64,000 bases of DNA from Actinomycetes bacterium (GTDB lineage Bacteria; Actinomycetota; Thermoleophilia; RBG-16-64-13), in NCBI GenBank assembly GCA_024637035.1, contig JAGXFW010000015.1, positions 62,001 to 126,000 of the forward strand, in the 5' to 3' direction. Positions 23,468 to 33,123 of this stretch are shown one piece after another (the stretch's first letter is position 1; every line of letters starts with the position of its first letter). The position numbers and the translations under genes are program-made. The notes under the pieces are model-generated. The model worked only from the letters and a program-made list of their open reading frames with translations, made no database searches and was not told the origin of the DNA.

Positions 23468-26085
23468 GCTCCGACGATCAGAGAACCGACATGGAACCCG
23501 CAGCCACCCCCACTGCCGAGAGCGAGACGGAGACGGTCGAGCCCATCGAGGAGGCCGCACCCGTCCGGCAGCCACAACCCGGCACACCCGAGGCCACGCC
23601 GACTCCATCGACCCTCCCGATCCTGCCCCTCAAGGAGACCGTGGTGTTCCCGGACACCATGATGCCGCTCGCCGTGGGGCAACCCCGCTCGGTGCGTCTT
23701 ATCGACGACGTGCTGATCAAGGACAAACTCGTGGGGCTCGTCGCCGTGCGCGACGAGGAGGTCGAGCACCCCGGGCCCGAAGATGTCTATTCCGTGGGCA
23801 CGCTCGCTGTAGTGCAGAAGATGATCAAGGCGCCGGACGGCACGTTGCGCATCATCGTACAGGGCGTGCGCCGCATCGGGATCGAACAGTACACCTCCCT
23901 CGAGCCGTACCTGATGGCGAACGTGGTGGATCTTCCAGATGTGCTGGAGGAGTCGAAGGAACTCAACGCGCTCCAACGGAACCTCGTGTCGGTATATACG
24001 AAGATCGTTCAGTTGGTGCCGTACCTGCCTGAAGAACTCGAGATGGCTGCGGTCAACATCGAAGACCCTGCCGCCCTCGGCTACTTCATGGCCTCGACGA
24101 TGCGCCTCAAGACCGAAGACAAGCAGGAGCTCTTGGAGCAGGTGGAGGTAGCCAAACGACTGCGCCGTCTGACCGAGATCATGAGTGCTGAGCTCGAGGT
24201 GCTGGAACTCGGCACCAAGATCCAGGACCAGGTCACCTCGGAGATGGAGAAGACGCAGCGCGAGTACTACCTGCGCCAGCAGCTCAAGGCCATCCAAGAG
24301 GAGCTCGGCGAATCCGATGAGGGCATGGCCGAGGTGAACGAGCTGCGCAACAGCATCGACGAAGCTGAGTTGCCCGAAGACGTGGAGAAACAGGCCCGAC
24401 GGGAGCTGGACCGCCTCGCGAAGCTGCCTTCCGCCGCCGCGGAGTACGGAGTGATCCGCACCTACCTCGACTGGATCCTGTCTCTTCCGTGGAACGTCCT
24501 CACCGAGGACAACCTGGACATCCCACACGCCCGCGAGGTGCTCGACGAGGACCACTACGACCTCGAAGACGTCAAAGACCGCATCCTCGAGTTCCTCGCG
24601 GTGCAGAAGCTCAAGGAACAGCCCAGCGCCCCGATCCTCTGCTTCGCCGGACCTCCCGGCGTCGGCAAGACCAGCCTGGGGCAGAGCATCGCACGGGCCC
24701 TCGGCCGCAAGTTCATTCGTATCAGCGTCGGAGGCGTGCGCGACGAATCGGAGATCCGCGGCCACCGCCGTACCTACGTGGGGGCCATGCCGGGCACGAT
24801 AATCCGTGCCTTGCGCGACGCCGAGAGCAACAACCCGGTGTTCATGATCGACGAGATCGACAAGATGGGGGCCGACTGGCGCGGTGACCCCTCCAGCGCG
24901 ATGCTGGAGGTACTCGACCCCGAGCAGCACGACACCTTCCGCGATCACTACCTCGACCTTCCCTACGACCTCTCACGGGTGATGTTCATCACGACGGCGA
25001 ACATGCTCGACACCATCCCGGGGCCTCTGCGCGACCGCATGGAGATCATCCCCTTGTCGGGTTACACGGAGGAAGAGAAGCTCCACATCGCGCGGCAGTA
25101 CCTCATCCCCCGCCAGCTGGAGCGGCACGGATTGAAGCCCGGCCAGCTCAAGTACACCGACGCGGCAGTGAGTGCGATCATCCAGGGGTACACGCGGGAG
25201 GCCGGCGTGCGGAACCTGGAACGCGAGATCGGCAAGGTGGCGCGCAAGTTCGCGCGCCTGGTGGCAGAGGAGTCTCGCAAGAGTATGACCGTCGGGGTCG
25301 GCGAGGTGCGGGAACTCCTCGGGAATCAGAAGTTGTTCCGCGAGTCGAAGAGGCGCACGAGCGACCCCGGGGTCTCGACGGGGCTGGCCTGGACCCCCGC
25401 CGGCGGCGACATCCTCTTCATCGAGGCGAGAGCCATGCACGGCACGGGCAAGCTCACCCTCACTGGGCAACTTGGCGACGTGATGAAGGAATCGGCTCAG
25501 GCCGCCCTCACCCACATCCGCAGCATCGCCCCGGCCATGGGCATAGACACCGACTTCTTCCAGAAGAACGACCTGCATGTACACGTGCCCGCGGGTGCCA
25601 CTCCCAAGGACGGCCCCTCGGCCGGTGTCGCCATGACCACGGCGCTCGCCAGCCTGATCACCGGCCGCCCGGTGGACGCCGATGTCGCCATGACCGGCGA
25701 GGTGACCCTTACCGGCCAGGTGCTGCCAGTGGGCGGCATCAAGGAGAAGGTGATCGCCGCACGCCAGGCCGGTATCAAGAAGGTCTTCCTTCCCGATCGC
25801 AACAGGGCCGACGTGTCCGAGATCAAGGACGACGTGATCAAGGACATGAAGTTCGTCTACGTGAATCATGTGTCCGAGGTGATCGCGGAGGCCCTGGAGA
25901 AGGCTGACAACGGTGACGGCGCGAAACGCGCTGCGGGCGCCGCGAAGGCCGCCGCGAAGGCCGCCCCGAAGGGCGCCCCGAAGGCCGCCGCAACGACGAA
26001 GGGCGCCCCGAAGCCGGCGAAGAGCGCACCCGCGACCAAGGGACCGAAGCCGGCCGCCACCCGAGGTGGCAAGAAGGCAGGTTGA
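23464..26085 (+). CDS. lon: ATP-dependent protease Lon with histone-H1-like tail
   Basis: 873 aa. The N-terminal substrate domain starts near residue 45 (LPILPLKETVVFPDTMMPL). AAA+ Walker A is GPPGVGKTS (about 398-406). The proteolytic domain has the catalytic Ser in PKDGPSAG (about 717) and Lys in GGIKEKV (about 760). It degrades misfolded and regulatory proteins. Beyond the normal end near residue 820 comes a roughly 50-residue tail rich in Ala, Lys and Pro with AAK/AAPKGAPK repeats, like bacterial histone H1-type tails. Lon binds DNA in several bacteria, so the tail may strengthen that (inference). Confidence 0.97.
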   Translation: MSSDDQRTDMEPAATPTAESETETVEPIEEAAPVRQPQPGTPEATPTPSTLPILPLKETVVFPDTMMPLAVGQPRSVRLIDDVLIKDKLVGLVAVRDEEVEHPGPEDVYSVGTLAVVQKMIKAPDGTLRIIVQGVRRIGIEQYTSLEPYLMANVVDLPDVLEESKELNALQRNLVSVYTKIVQLVPYLPEELEMAAVNIEDPAALGYFMASTMRLKTEDKQELLEQVEVAKRLRRLTEIMSAELEVLELGTKIQDQVTSEMEKTQREYYLRQQLKAIQEELGESDEGMAEVNELRNSIDEAELPEDVEKQARRELDRLAKLPSAAAEYGVIRTYLDWILSLPWNVLTEDNLDIPHAREVLDEDHYDLEDVKDRILEFLAVQKLKEQPSAPILCFAGPPGVGKTSLGQSIARALGRKFIRISVGGVRDESEIRGHRRTYVGAMPGTIIRALRDAESNNPVFMIDEIDKMGADWRGDPSSAMLEVLDPEQHDTFRDHYLDLPYDLSRVMFITTANMLDTIPGPLRDRMEIIPLSGYTEEEKLHIARQYLIPRQLERHGLKPGQLKYTDAAVSAIIQGYTREAGVRNLEREIGKVARKFARLVAEESRKSMTVGVGEVRELLGNQKLFRESKRRTSDPGVSTGLAWTPAGGDILFIEARAMHGTGKLTLTGQLGDVMKESAQAALTHIRSIAPAMGIDTDFFQKNDLHVHVPAGATPKDGPSAGVAMTTALASLITGRPVDADVAMTGEVTLTGQVLPVGGIKEKVIAARQAGIKKVFLPDRNRADVSEIKDDVIKDMKFVYVNHVSEVIAEALEKADNGDGAKRAAGAAKAAAKAAPKGAPKAAATTKGAPKPAKSAPATKGPKPAATRGGKKAG

Positions 26086-26127
26086 GATCGAAGCCGTGAC
26101 GCACCGCCTGCCGGACGCGCGATCGAG

Positions 26128-27591
26128 GTGAAGCGTCCGCCAGGCCGCGCACCCGTGACCCTCATCCGGGTGTCGGAGAACGTGTGGGAGATCCCCGCCA
26201 CCGGCGGCATGCGGGTGCCCGGCCGCGTCTACACCGACGAAACCTCGGCCGGCCGGCTGGCCTCCGACCCCTGCCTCGACCAAGTGCGCAACGTGGCCCA
26301 CCTGCCCGGCATCGAAGGGTACTCGCTGGCGATGCCCGACATGCACTTGGGCTACGGCTTCCCCATAGGCGGCGTCGGCGCATTCAGGGTGAAGGACGGG
26401 GTGATCTCCCCGGGCGGCGTGGGTTACGACATCAACTGTGGCGTGCGCCTGCTGGCTACCGACCTGGACGCAGCCGACATCACCGGGAAGACCGAGCGGC
26501 TGGCTGACCGACTCTTCAGCGATGTGCCCTCCGGTGTCGGCTCGCACGGCGCCATCGAGCGACTCACCGCCCCGGCACTCAGTCGACTGATGGTGCGAGG
26601 TGCGGCATGGGCTGTGGAACAAGGCTTCGGTGAAGGGGCCGACCTCGAACACACCGAGGCCGGCGGAGCCCTGCCCGAAGCCGACCCCGACGCGGTGAGC
26701 GAGCGCGCGTTCGCGCGCGGCCTGGATCAGGTGGGCACTCTCGGATCGGGCAACCACTTCCTCGAGATCCAGGTGGTCGATCAGGTGTTCGACCGGGAGG
26801 CGGCGACCGCCTACGGCCTGCACGAGGGGCAGCTGACCGTGATGATCCACTGCGGCTCGCGGGGATTCGGCCACCAGGTGTGCGACGACTACCTGGAGGT
26901 GATGGCGGCGGCCTCAGTCCGCTACGGCATCGAGTTGCCCGACCGCCAGTTGGCATGCGCGCCGGTGGACTCGCCCGAAGGCCGCCGATATCTGGGCGCC
27001 ATGGCGTGCGCGGCGAACTACGCGTGGGCGAACCGCCAGATGATCATGCACCTCACTGGAGAGTCGATGCAGAAGGCACTCGGCCTCTCGCCGCGCTCCC
27101 TCGGCCTGCGCCTGGTGTACGACGTGGCCCACAACATCGCCAAGATCGAGACACACGTATCCGGCGAGCGGAACCTTGAGTTGTGCGTGCATAGAAAGGG
27201 TGCGACCCGGGCGTTCGGCCCCGGTCACCCCGAGGTCCCGCCGACCTACCGGGGCGTCGGGCAACCCGTGCTGACACCAGGCGATATGGGCACCGCCTCC
27301 TACGTCTGCCGTGGGACAGAGAAAGCCATGCGTCAGACCTTCGGATCGACGTGTCACGGAGCAGGGCGGGCGATGAGTCGCGCACAGGCGCTCAAGCGGG
27401 CGAAGGGTCGCGACATCAGCCGGGAACTCGCGGCTGTCGGCGTCGTGGTGCGGACTCAGGGCCGCAAGACCCTCATGGAAGAGATGCCCGAGGCATACAA
27501 GGATATCCACGAAGTGGTGGATGTCATGGATCGGACGGGAGTGTCCCCGCGCGTAGCCCGCCTGCGGCCGCTGGCCGTCGTCAAAGGTTGA
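26128..27591 (+). CDS. rtcB: RtcB family RNA ligase
   Basis: 487 aa. RtcB joins RNA 2',3'-cyclic phosphate or 3'-phosphate ends to 5'-OH ends using GTP and Mn. Family signatures: GYDINCGVRLL with the metal Cys, HCGSRGFGHQ, and the guanylylation region GSTCHGAGRAMSR with its His. Start GTG, with only a weak ribosome site. It follows lon by 42 bases and may share its transcript. Possible roles are repair of RNA cut by toxins or stress nucleases. Convergent with the next gene. Confidence 0.95.
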   Translation: MKRPPGRAPVTLIRVSENVWEIPATGGMRVPGRVYTDETSAGRLASDPCLDQVRNVAHLPGIEGYSLAMPDMHLGYGFPIGGVGAFRVKDGVISPGGVGYDINCGVRLLATDLDAADITGKTERLADRLFSDVPSGVGSHGAIERLTAPALSRLMVRGAAWAVEQGFGEGADLEHTEAGGALPEADPDAVSERAFARGLDQVGTLGSGNHFLEIQVVDQVFDREAATAYGLHEGQLTVMIHCGSRGFGHQVCDDYLEVMAAASVRYGIELPDRQLACAPVDSPEGRRYLGAMACAANYAWANRQMIMHLTGESMQKALGLSPRSLGLRLVYDVAHNIAKIETHVSGERNLELCVHRKGATRAFGPGHPEVPPTYRGVGQPVLTPGDMGTASYVCRGTEKAMRQTFGSTCHGAGRAMSRAQALKRAKGRDISRELAAVGVVVRTQGRKTLMEEMPEAYKDIHEVVDVMDRTGVSPRVARLRPLAVVKG

Positions 27592-27601
27592 CGATCGACA
27601 A

Positions 27602-28096
27602 TCAGGCCGTGGTGCCGCCGCCGGGTCCTTGAGTGGGCGCGGGCGAGAACGAGTCAGCGCACGAGAGGCGATCTGACGCTGCGCGCCTGAGGCGTGAGGC
27701 CTCCGAAGGAAGGTGCTCACTCAACTTCGAGAACAACTCGGGGGGGACGCGCTCGCGCACCACGTCCATCACGGCATTGACGGCCCTGGTCGCTTCGTCC
27801 CTCGCAGGGTACTGCCCGGCCTGCATGACGGCGTCGGCAAGACCTTCCATCTCCTGACGCACCGCGCGACTCTTGCTCACGAGCAGGTCACGCGTAGAGA
27901 CCCTCAACTGAGAATCGGTGCGGGCCCCGCGGCGATGACCGGCGGTGCGCTCCATCGCCTTGACCGCCACGTCCCAACCGATGTGACGCAGGTCGATGAT
28001 CCGACCGGCGAAACGCTTCCATGCGGGACCCTCGCCGCGCGAAAGGTACCGCAAGTCATCCAAACGGGAACGAGTGCTGTTCGATCCGTGCCCCAT
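27602..28096 (-). CDS. DUF2267-like protein
   Basis: 164 aa. The C-terminal half (RAVNAVMDVVRERVPPELFSKLSEHLP) resembles the DUF2267 helical repeat; the N-terminal half is basic (about 1-60) with no recognised domain. The start at 28096 has AAGGAGGTG upstream; a start 8 codons earlier would include that site and is rejected. Function unknown; probably cytoplasmic. Confidence 0.6.
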   Translation of the reverse strand: MGHGSNSTRSRLDDLRYLSRGEGPAWKRFAGRIIDLRHIGWDVAVKAMERTAGHRRGARTDSQLRVSTRDLLVSKSRAVRQEMEGLADAVMQAGQYPARDEATRAVNAVMDVVRERVPPELFSKLSEHLPSEASRLRRAASDRLSCADSFSPAPTQGPGGGTTA

Positions 28097-28154
28097 GCCG
28101 AACACCTCCTTCAATCTCATGATACATGACCCTCCCCGGCACGGGAGAGCACGC

Positions 28155-29504
28155 TCAGTGGCTACCGTACCTGGTCACACGGAACCGGTAGAGACGATAC
28201 CCATCTGCCTTCGGATCGATGCGACCCTTCTGACAGGTGATACGGAATTGCTGCTCCGCTGTGTCCACTCCCGGGAGGTCGGGCAGCAGGAGCGCCTGCC
28301 GCCCGTCGTCGGTTCTCACTATCAACCCGTACTGGGAGGGGTCGAGGTCATCCACCGCGGCCACCTCCTCGGGTTCACCAAGGACATCCACCGCCACCTT
28401 GAGACCGAGCAGCTCGTGCAAGGCGAGCGGCGGGAAGCGCGGATCGCGCGTCGCCGCACTCACCGCGCTGAGAACGACCTCCTCGGCCAGCGACGGCTGT
28501 GTCGGCGCGACCGTGCCGACGCAGCCTCGTAGACTCCCATCCGGTCGGTGCAGCGAGACGAACACACCCGCGGGCGCCCCCGAGACTGAGGACGGCAGGG
28601 AGGGCTCCACCGCGCCCTCACCGCGCACGTGACCCTCGGCCGCCCGCCGCGCCAGAGCGACCAGCGGGTGTTCGGCTGGCGGGTGTTCCGGGGCGGCGGC
28701 ACGGATCCCCATGTCGGCCACCAGGTAACCCACTCCGAAGGGGCCCTCGTACGAGAGCACCTCCGGCTCGAAGTCCCTGCCCTCCAACACGCCGAACATG
28801 GTGAACAACGAGCGCAGGCCGCACTCACCGGCCTCCCGTACCAGGTCCCGCGGCATCGCAAGAAGAGCATCGACATCCGCCGAGCCCACGGCATCGACCA
28901 CGGCGCGATCGAAATCCGCCCCGCGCGGGCTGTAGCCGGCCGGGGCGCCCGGGATGAGACGATGGCTCATATCGCCGCTCGCCACGAAGAGCACCCTCTC
29001 CTGGTGGTCGTCGATCGCCGAAGCGACGGCCCGCCCGAACGCCACGTGCACCTCTGATCCGAGGTAGCTGAAACTGAGCACTACCAACTTCGGGCTCTTG
29101 GACGTGCCCGGGAAGAGCAGAGCGAGCGGCACCAACACACCGTGGTCCAGATCGACATGCCGCCCGGTCGCGAACACCCGCACCGGGACACCGGAGGACT
29201 CGGCGGCGTGCCGGATCGACCCTGCAAGCTCGAACTCTCCGCTCGCCTTGAATCCGACATCCGGCGCCCCGAAGGACCGGAACGTGCCTGCGTGTTCCTC
29301 CGCCGCGCTCACCCCCATGAACGACCGATCGAGAGGCGCGTGCGGGGACATGATCACGACCGTGTCCGGCTCGAGCAACGTGGTCCGCTCCGCCAGAAGG
29401 CGCATGGCATCGGCGGTCGCCTTCGCCTCGGCGATCTTCCCACCTCCCACCCCAGGGATGAGAAGGGGTGGATGCGGGGTCACGAAACAGCCTATGAGGC
29501 TCAC
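28155..29504 (-). CDS. AmmeMemoRadiSam proteins B and A fused (Memo plus AMMECR1)
   Basis: 449 aa. Residues 1-265 are a Memo-like domain of the class III extradiol dioxygenase superfamily (VTPHPPLLIPG, MSPHAPLDRS, ASGDMSHRL with presumed metal His). Residues about 275-449 are an AMMECR1 domain (LRGCVGTVAPTQP, DPRFPPL). Partners of this radical SAM system are often separate or fused exactly like this. The GTG start overlaps the stop of the radical SAM gene (GTGA). The reaction and substrate of this three-part system are not established to my knowledge. Confidence 0.9.
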   Translation of the reverse strand: MSLIGCFVTPHPPLLIPGVGGGKIAEAKATADAMRLLAERTTLLEPDTVVIMSPHAPLDRSFMGVSAAEEHAGTFRSFGAPDVGFKASGEFELAGSIRHAAESSGVPVRVFATGRHVDLDHGVLVPLALLFPGTSKSPKLVVLSFSYLGSEVHVAFGRAVASAIDDHQERVLFVASGDMSHRLIPGAPAGYSPRGADFDRAVVDAVGSADVDALLAMPRDLVREAGECGLRSLFTMFGVLEGRDFEPEVLSYEGPFGVGYLVADMGIRAAAPEHPPAEHPLVALARRAAEGHVRGEGAVEPSLPSSVSGAPAGVFVSLHRPDGSLRGCVGTVAPTQPSLAEEVVLSAVSAATRDPRFPPLALHELLGLKVAVDVLGEPEEVAAVDDLDPSQYGLIVRTDDGRQALLLPDLPGVDTAEQQFRITCQKGRIDPKADGYRLYRFRVTRYGSH

Positions 29505-30559
29505 TCGCCCTCCCTGTTCTCGGGCTGAAGGAAGACGCCGGCGATGCGGGCCCCGCATGCGCCGCACGAGTCACCACGGAGTCGCGCCCCCCTCGTGCGG
29601 AACCCGGCGCGCTCGATCACCACCGCCCCGCACTCGGGACACGACGTCGACTCAGACCCGCCCCCCGGGACGTTGCCGGCGTACACGTAGTGCAGACCCT
29701 CCTGTTTCCCGATCGCAACGGCCCTCTCGATGGTCGCCACGGGAGTGGGAGGTCGATCGAGAAGCTGGAACGAAGGATGGAAACGAGAGACGTGCCACGG
29801 GATATTCGGATCGATGCCGGCCAGAAAGCCCGCGATGGCGCGCAGTTCGTCGTCGCCGTCGTTCAGACCTGGGATCACGAGTGTGGTCACTTCCACCCAC
29901 ACCCCCATGTCCACGAGTTGCCGGATCGAGCGCAGCACGGGGGAGAGTCGGGCGCCTACGTACGTTCGATAGAAATCATCGTCGAACGACTTCAAGTCGA
30001 CGTTGGCGGCGTGCAGATACGGCCGGACGAGGTCGAGAGCATCCGGCGTCATATAGCCGTTCGTGACGAAGACGTTCATGAGCCCAGCGTCCACCGCCGG
30101 CTCCGCGCACGCAAGAGCGTACTCGAGGTAGACCGTGGGCTCGGTGTACGTGTACGAGATAGAGGAGCAGCCCGTCTCGATGGCCTGTGCGACCACCTCT
30201 TCGGGAGGGAATCGACTCCCGCGGATGGGCCCACTATCCAGAGGCATCTGGCTGATATCGGAGTTCTGGCAGAACGAACATCTGAAGTTGCACCCGACGG
30301 TGGCGATCGAGAACGAGGTGCTCGCCGGCAGGAAGTGGAAGAGCGGCTTCTTCTCTATCGGATCCACGGCCGCGGAGATCGCGCAGCCGAACGTGAGGGC
30401 ACGCAGCTCGCCGCCGCGGTTCTCGCGGATCCCGCAGAGACCTCGGTCACCCGAATCGATTCGACAGTGGTGAGCGCAGAGGGAGCAGAGCACCGACAGG
30501 TCTCGCTCGCGCGGCTCCCACAGAACCGCAGGGACGGAAACCTCGTCGCATTGGGTCAT
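29501..30559 (-). CDS. amrS: AmmeMemoRadiSam system radical SAM enzyme
   Basis: 352 aa. Radical SAM cluster motif CNFRCSFCQN after an N-terminal Cys-rich block (CSLCAHHCRI ... CGI) of the PflA-like AmrS type. The C-terminus has another zinc-like pair (CPECGAVV, CGACGARI). It makes a 5'-deoxyadenosyl radical for an unknown modification with the fused Memo/AMMECR1 protein that overlaps it. The start at 30559 (MTQCDEVS) has a GAGGT site. Confidence 0.92.
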   Translation of the reverse strand: MTQCDEVSVPAVLWEPRERDLSVLCSLCAHHCRIDSGDRGLCGIRENRGGELRALTFGCAISAAVDPIEKKPLFHFLPASTSFSIATVGCNFRCSFCQNSDISQMPLDSGPIRGSRFPPEEVVAQAIETGCSSISYTYTEPTVYLEYALACAEPAVDAGLMNVFVTNGYMTPDALDLVRPYLHAANVDLKSFDDDFYRTYVGARLSPVLRSIRQLVDMGVWVEVTTLVIPGLNDGDDELRAIAGFLAGIDPNIPWHVSRFHPSFQLLDRPPTPVATIERAVAIGKQEGLHYVYAGNVPGGGSESTSCPECGAVVIERAGFRTRGARLRGDSCGACGARIAGVFLQPENREGE

Positions 30560-30694
30560 CGCTACCTCACCGCACGACGCTTCAGCAGCTGCCACCCTCG
30601 AGTCGAAGGCGACACGACCACCGTACCCGCGGCGGACCCGATCCAACCGGTGCGGGGTCGCCGCGAGATCAGTGCGCCGAACCCACGGGGCGAC

Positions 30695-31444
30695 TCACCC
30701 CCGCAGAACACCTCTCAGCTTGTCGGCTCCCACCCGGGCCAAGAACCAGTGAGCAAGGAGTTCCGTGCGGAGGGTGCGGGAGCGGATCGGCCGACCGTGT
30801 CGAAGCACTTCGACAACATCGTCTCGGCTCGGCATCCGTTCGACCTCGATGACGGCCCGCCCCACTTCTCCCTTGTAGTGCGCATCGCTGCCGGCCCCCA
30901 AGGCGCGGCCTGTGCGAGTGGCAAGCTGGAGGGCCTTCGCGTCGAAGCCGGCCCGGAGGCTCCTGCCATTGGCGACCTCGATCACGTCGGCAAGAAGAGC
31001 GGCGCGCTCGCGCATCTCGGGCCGGATCGTCGCTCGCCGCACCGAGTCGAACGGGTGGGGCAGATACACGATGCCCCCCTGCTCCCGGATGGCGCGAACG
31101 CTCTCCTCCAGACTCGACCCCGAGGGGATCTCTCGTGAGAGGTAGAGACCTATGATCTCGCCGACTTCGGTGAAGACCTCCTGCCCGCAGATCACCTGAG
31201 GCAAGGCGGGGTCTTCAGCGGCCAACGCCGCGCATTCCAAACCGCCCCGTATCGTGCCGTGATCGGTGACTCCAACGCATGCGATACCCCGCTCCGCGGC
31301 CGTCTTCAGCAGCTCGGCAGGAGTAAGGATTCCGTCGTGGGAATGATGGGTGTGATTGTGGAGATCGAGCAGGAACCCGGATCGACCCCGGGGTGCTTGA
31401 CGGCTCGAGACCTCTGGGTCACCCAATGGTGTGGGGCAGCTCAC
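30695..31444 (-). CDS. PHP-domain metal-dependent phosphoesterase
   Basis: 249 aa. PHP motifs in order: DLHNHTHHSHDG (metal His/Asp), GVTDHGTI, a Glu in CGQEVFTE, YLPHPFD, and GAGSDAHYKGE near the end. These enzymes hydrolyse phosphoesters such as histidinol phosphate, nucleotides or pAp; the substrate is not clear. Start GTG, site weak. It is in the same direction as the AmmeMemoRadiSam genes with a 135-base gap. Confidence 0.87.
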   Translation of the reverse strand: MSCPTPLGDPEVSSRQAPRGRSGFLLDLHNHTHHSHDGILTPAELLKTAAERGIACVGVTDHGTIRGGLECAALAAEDPALPQVICGQEVFTEVGEIIGLYLSREIPSGSSLEESVRAIREQGGIVYLPHPFDSVRRATIRPEMRERAALLADVIEVANGRSLRAGFDAKALQLATRTGRALGAGSDAHYKGEVGRAVIEVERMPSRDDVVEVLRHGRPIRSRTLRTELLAHWFLARVGADKLRGVLRG

Positions 31445-31480
31445 GACCGCTTCTCAGGCCGCCACGGCCTGGGCGTGAGC

Positions 31481-31681
31481 TCAGACAGGTGGGAAGGTGC
31501 CCGGCGCACGCCGGCGGCGGCGATCGCGAAGGACCCGTTGGCCGCCGTGGTCCTGGTCGGTGCGACGCTCACTCGAACGGCGGTCGAGGATGACCTCGAC
31601 GCCTTCTACGTTCTCGAATCTCTTCCTGAACTCCTCGAAGTACGTCTCTTCGAGTTCAGGCGGGATGACGTAGTAGATCAT
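31481..31681 (-). CDS. Hypothetical protein, 66 aa
   Basis: ATG at 31681 with GGGGGA upstream. The sequence starts MIYYVIPPELEETYFEEFRK and has a strongly acidic-aromatic first half, then a basic Arg-rich half (VILDRRSSERR, RDRRRRRAPG). No family assigned. The VxxDRRxxERR pattern is shared by many short proteins that accompany signalling genes, but that is only a resemblance. Divergent from the PASTA protein. Confidence 0.65.
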   Translation of the reverse strand: MIYYVIPPELEETYFEEFRKRFENVEGVEVILDRRSSERRTDQDHGGQRVLRDRRRRRAPGTFPPV

Positions 31682-31857
31682 GTCTTTCCCCCGGCCCGAC
31701 GACATTGAGGTCGCCGCGCACGATGCGGCCGACACTGCGCAACAGACACGGCAATAATAGTGCCTATCCGCCCCGAGAGGAAGACCAAGACCGCCCGACC
31801 GTGTGCTACCCTGGGCCGCTGAGAGCCCGATGTCGCAACGAGCCCCGGGGAGAGATC

Positions 31858-33024
31858 GTGCCCGTATCCCCTGAACTGGACCTCCCTCACCGCCGCCCAC
31901 TGCGCGGCTACCTTCTGTTCGCCGTGATCGCCGCGATCGTGCTGGCGGGGGGCATCGCCCTGCTTGTGGCCACGACGCGCTCCGAGGATGTGACCACGCC
32001 CTCGCTTCTTGGGTCGACACTGGCCGAGGCGGTCTCCAAGGCCGAGGCCGTGGGCCTCGGGCTTGTGGCGCCCGAGGGTGCCGACGACCCTGCGATCGTG
32101 ATCGTGAGCCAGGAGCCCGGCCCGGGTGCGGTGGTGCGACGTGGCACGGTCATACGGGTCGTGGTGGCGGCGCCGCCCCCCATGGTGCTTGTGCCCGATC
32201 TGCTGGGGCTGACCCCCGAGGAGGCACAAGTCGCTCTTGAGTCTGCCGGACTACGCTTGGCCGCGGTGCGCTCCGACCCCGACCCCGGCGGCACGCCGGG
32301 ATCGGTGACCCGCCAGGAACCCCAGGTTGGCAGCGAACTGCCCTCCGGAGGTTCGGTGCACGTGTGGGTGGCGGCGGCGGCGAGCAGCACGGTGCCCGAC
32401 CTCTCGGGCATGACGAAGGCAGAGGCCGAGTCCGCCGCCGCCGCCGCCGACCTTTCCATCCGCTTCCTTGGCGAGGTCACCGACGAAGTGCTCCCCGGCC
32501 TCGTGTTCAAGCAATCGCCGAGTGGAGGGGCCCGAATGGCACCGGGGTCTTCGATCGTCGCGGTGATCAACGGGGCGTCTTCCGCTGAGGTCGATCCAGG
32601 CACGAACGGCGATGCGCCGAACGCCTCCCCGCCACAGATATTCCAGGTGCTCACAGCCACCTACAGCTTCCCGGTGCTCTACCCCACGGTGATGCCGGCA
32701 GGCCTCGCCCCCGTGGCCGGCGGCAGCAATCCGGCCCACCGGGCGAGCGCGGCCGGAGGCCAGGGGTTCGAGGTGACATACGTAGATCCCGCCCGCCCCG
32801 ATGTGGGCCTCTCACTCATGCAGGGCGACTGGTTCGATCCAGGTCTCGACGGAGCCACCACCGTCGACGTCAACGGCATCCCGGGTAGTCTTGGGATCTC
32901 GGGCCGATCGGTCGTTGTGGTGTGGACCGGCTCAGCAACGACCTACGCGGTGTCCGCCGTCGGACTCGACGAGGCCGAGGTCCTAGCGATAGCGGCTGGT
33001 CTTCGACCGATGCCGAAGCCATGA
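31858..33024 (+). CDS. Membrane-anchored protein with three PASTA domains
   Basis: 388 aa. One N-terminal helix (LLFAVIAAIVLAGGIALLVA) then three PASTA domains at about residues 40-100, 105-170 and 173-235 (each with a VPDLxGxTxxEA-type start), then a 145-residue C-terminal domain that I do not recognise. PASTA domains bind muropeptides or partner proteins outside the cell. The next gene is a PASTA kinase, so this could be its extracellular partner or co-receptor. The GTG start has GGGGAGAG. Confidence 0.85.
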   Translation: MPVSPELDLPHRRPLRGYLLFAVIAAIVLAGGIALLVATTRSEDVTTPSLLGSTLAEAVSKAEAVGLGLVAPEGADDPAIVIVSQEPGPGAVVRRGTVIRVVVAAPPPMVLVPDLLGLTPEEAQVALESAGLRLAAVRSDPDPGGTPGSVTRQEPQVGSELPSGGSVHVWVAAAASSTVPDLSGMTKAEAESAAAAADLSIRFLGEVTDEVLPGLVFKQSPSGGARMAPGSSIVAVINGASSAEVDPGTNGDAPNASPPQIFQVLTATYSFPVLYPTVMPAGLAPVAGGSNPAHRASAAGGQGFEVTYVDPARPDVGLSLMQGDWFDPGLDGATTVDVNGIPGSLGISGRSVVVVWTGSATTYAVSAVGLDEAEVLAIAAGLRPMPKP

Positions 33025-33123
33025 TATCCCCGGGCCGCGGCCTACGGCGGCAGGAACAACCTGCGCTGCGGCGAAGAAGAGACACGAGCCTGCAGGGCCA
33101 ACCCTCATCCTCAGATAGAGGCC

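Noticed and set aside
23311-26874. Two long minus-strand frames opposite lon and rtcB
   Set aside because: Complete overlap with clear genes, no ribosome sites and no recognisable domains.
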